The notes beneath the pieces were generated by a model. The model worked only from the letters and a program-made list of their open reading frames with translations, made no database searches and was not told where the DNA came from. DNA of 16,026 nucleotides from an uncultured Clostridia bacterium (lineage in GTDB: Bacteria; Bacillota; Clostridia; Lachnospirales; Lachnospiraceae): the NCBI GenBank assembly GCA_945622055.1, contig CALZBV010000032.1:1-16026 (forward strand), given 5' to 3'. The translations under genes were made by a program, and so were the position numbers. Positions 14,572-16,026 of the stretch are shown piece by piece (the first letter of the stretch is position 1; every line of letters starts with the position of its first letter).

Positions 14572-15855
14572 ATGTTTGCGGATAGGGCAGAAATTTATAT
14601 TCGTTCAGGAAAAGGCGGAGACGGATGCGTTGCATTCCGTCGTGAATTATTTGTTGCAGCCGGTGGTCCGAATGGCGGAGACGGCGGTCGTGGCGGTGAT
14701 ATCGTTTTTGAAGTTGATGAAGGATTAAATACGCTTGCTGATTTCCGTTTTATCCGCAAGTATTGTGCGGAAGACGGTGAAAACGGCGGAACAAACAACT
14801 GTACCGGTAAAAATGGTGCAGATAAGGTATTAAAGGTCCCGGAAGGTACCGTAATCAAAGAAAAAGAAACCGGTATGGTTATTACGGATATGTCCCATAC
14901 AAACCGCAGAGAGGTTGTCCTGCGCGGCGGTCGCGGAGGAAAGGGAAACCAGCATTATGCAACCGCAACGATGCAGGTTCCGAAATATGCACAGCCGGGG
15001 CAGGCAGCACAGGAGTTAAATGTTGTCCTGGAACTGAAGGTTATTGCTGACGTTGGGCTGGTAGGTTTTCCAAACGTCGGTAAGTCTACCTTCTTATCCC
15101 GTGTTACGAATGCCAAGCCAAAGATTGCCAATTATCATTTCACTACATTGAATCCGAATCTTGGAGTCGTTGACATGGAAAACGGAAACGGTTTCGTTAT
15201 TGCAGATATTCCGGGATTAATTGAAGGAGCTTCCGAGGGCATCGGACTTGGTCATGAATTTCTGCGTCATATAGAGCGGACCAGAGTTATTATTCATATT
15301 GTTGATGTTGCTTCTACGGAAGGCCGTGATCCGGTGGAGGACATTAAAACCATTAACGCAGAGCTCGCCGCCTATGACCCGAATCTGGCAAATAAGCCAC
15401 AGATTATTGCGGCAAATAAAACCGATGTTATGCTTGCCGAAGAGGCAGAAGAAGCGGTTGGAAGGCTTCGTGAGGCATTTCCGGAGATTCCGGTTTATTC
15501 CATTTCTGCAGTCAGCGGTAAGGGTGTAAAGGAATTGTTGTATGCCGTTGCCGATTTACTTTCCAAAACAAAGGAAGAACCTATTGTGTTTGAGCGTGAA
15601 TTCTCCTTAGAGAATCTGACGCTTCCGAACGAGCCGTATACGGTAGAATACGATTCAGAGAACGATATGTATGTTGTGGAAGGTCCGCGTATCGAGAAGA
15701 TGCTCGGCTATACGAACATCGACTCTGAGAAGGGCTTTGAATTCTTCCAGAATTTCTTAAAGAACAACGGCATTTTAGAAGAACTCGAAAAGCTCGGCAT
15801 AAAGGATGGCGATACCGTACGCATGTATGGTTTACAGTTTGATTATTACAAATAA
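14572..15855 (+). CDS. obg: GTPase Obg (CgtA)
   Basis: Obg is an essential GTPase that binds the 50S subunit late in assembly and links ribosome state to the stringent response. The protein is 427 aa. The Gly-rich Obg fold fills about 1-158, with GKGGDGCVAFRRE and GGPNGGDGGRGGD. The G domain has G1 GFPNVGKST (165-173), switch region FTTLNPNLGVV, G3 DIPGL (D212), G4 NKTD (282-285) and G5 SAVSGKG. The C-terminal OCT domain (about 340-427) is complete, as in Bacillus and other Firmicutes. Start and SD (AGGAGG, seven bases upstream) are clear. It follows rpmA across a terminator-like hairpin, and the usual order continues with yhbY. Translation may benefit or suffer from the hairpin directly upstream of the SD. 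Confidence 0.97.
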   Translation: MFADRAEIYIRSGKGGDGCVAFRRELFVAAGGPNGGDGGRGGDIVFEVDEGLNTLADFRFIRKYCAEDGENGGTNNCTGKNGADKVLKVPEGTVIKEKETGMVITDMSHTNRREVVLRGGRGGKGNQHYATATMQVPKYAQPGQAAQELNVVLELKVIADVGLVGFPNVGKSTFLSRVTNAKPKIANYHFTTLNPNLGVVDMENGNGFVIADIPGLIEGASEGIGLGHEFLRHIERTRVIIHIVDVASTEGRDPVEDIKTINAELAAYDPNLANKPQIIAANKTDVMLAEEAEEAVGRLREAFPEIPVYSISAVSGKGVKELLYAVADLLSKTKEEPIVFEREFSLENLTLPNEPYTVEYDSENDMYVVEGPRIEKMLGYTNIDSEKGFEFFQNFLKNNGILEELEKLGIKDGDTVRMYGLQFDYYK

Positions 15856-15875
15856 TTTTTTCATCAGTATTACGA

Positions 15876-15901
15876 AAGGAGCGTTCCGGATTCATCGGAA
15901 C
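15876..15901 (+). promoter_or_regulatory. SD and hairpin ahead of yhbY
   Basis: A good SD (AAAGGAG, 15876-15881 region) lies about 30 bases before the yhbY ATG, too far for normal use. Between them GTTCCG (15883-15888) pairs perfectly with CGGAAC (15896-15901) over a 7-base loop. Folding this hairpin would bring the SD to within about 11 unpaired bases of the ATG. Alternatively the ATT at 15890 could be a rare start codon at normal spacing. Confidence 0.45.
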
Positions 15902-15910
15902 AGATTTGGA

Positions 15911-16026
15911 ATGACAACAAAACAAAGATCCTATTTAAAAGGACTTGCAATGAATATTGATCCGATTTTCCAGCTTGGAAAGGGCGGATTAACAACGGAA
16001 TACCTTGACAGCATTGAAGAAGGACT
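15911..16026 (+). CDS. yhbY: Ribosome assembly RNA-binding protein YhbY (5' part)
   Basis: This is the N-terminal 38 codons of a YhbY/CRM-domain protein, a small RNA-binding factor associated with 50S assembly. The visible sequence MTTKQRSYLKGLAMNIDPIF followed by QLGKGGLT is the diagnostic CRM-domain start (the family reads KQRxxLRxLAxxLxPIxQIGKxG). The gene runs off the window; a full protein of about 95-100 aa is expected. It lies 55 bases after obg, the common Firmicutes order, and nadD often follows. The start codon is the ATG matching the family N terminus, though the ribosome binding site is unusually far away. Confidence 0.93.
   Translation, partial: MTTKQRSYLKGLAMNIDPIFQLGKGGLTTEYLDSIEEG

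Noticed and set aside
1..16026. CRISPR arrays, tRNA or rRNA genes, insertion sequences, phage genes
   Set aside because: No regular spaced repeats, no cloverleaf or rRNA segments and no transposase, integrase or phage-like proteins were seen on either strand.

Overview
This is chromosomal DNA of moderate GC from a low-GC Gram-positive anaerobe, most likely a Clostridia member of the Lachnospiraceae type. Three things suggest this: the Prp protease next to an L27 that carries the Firmicutes-specific N-terminal extension (MFKMNLQFFA), the pairing of a TIGR03960-type radical SAM protein with a TIGR03936/DUF2344 protein upstream of an RNase G-like gene, and a one-step meso-diaminopimelate dehydrogenase. 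The genus cannot be read from the sequence alone. I see no phage, transposon, CRISPR array, rRNA or tRNA.

Layout. (1) 1-1871, + strand: the 3' part of scpB, then a secreted D-alanyl-D-alanine carboxypeptidase. (2) 1742-3397, - strand: a SulP anion transporter with a C-terminal STAS domain. It runs convergently into the carboxypeptidase and overlaps it by 130 nt. (3) 3398-3658: a divergent intergenic region with promoters both ways and palindromic and direct repeats. (4) 3659-6898, + strand: a SWIM zinc-finger SNF2 helicase. It ends at a strong bidirectional terminator shared with (5), 7021-7917, - strand, an uncharacterised zinc-ribbon membrane protein. (6) 7918-8198: a second divergent promoter region with 29-bp repeats. 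(7) 8199-12173, + strand: radical SAM protein, DUF2344 protein and an RNase E/G gene, the last interrupted by an in-frame TAA at codon 19. (8) 12232-13218: ddh, with its own near-consensus promoter and terminator. (9) 13402-16026: the rplU-prp-rpmA-obg-yhbY ribosome cluster, with a strong promoter, a probable L21 leader, and a terminator-like hairpin between rpmA and obg.

How the genes fit together. The right half centres on the ribosome and RNA. L21 and L27 are made together with Prp, which trims L27. Obg and YhbY act in 50S assembly. The RNase G-like gene and the two uncharacterised radical SAM-linked genes lie just upstream, which suggests but does not prove an RNA- or ribosome-related role. 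ddh (lysine and peptidoglycan precursor supply) looks like an independent transcription unit set between rng and rplU. The left half is a mixed set: chromosome segregation, cell-wall trimming, anion transport and a SNF2 ATPase.

The points most worth checking are the nonsense codon in rng, the stop-loss-like overlap of the carboxypeptidase with the transporter, the poorly understood radical SAM pair, and several strong regulatory structures: an operator-like palindrome on the SNF2 promoter, repeats between divergent promoters, the rpmA/obg attenuator, and a hairpin between the SD and start of yhbY.
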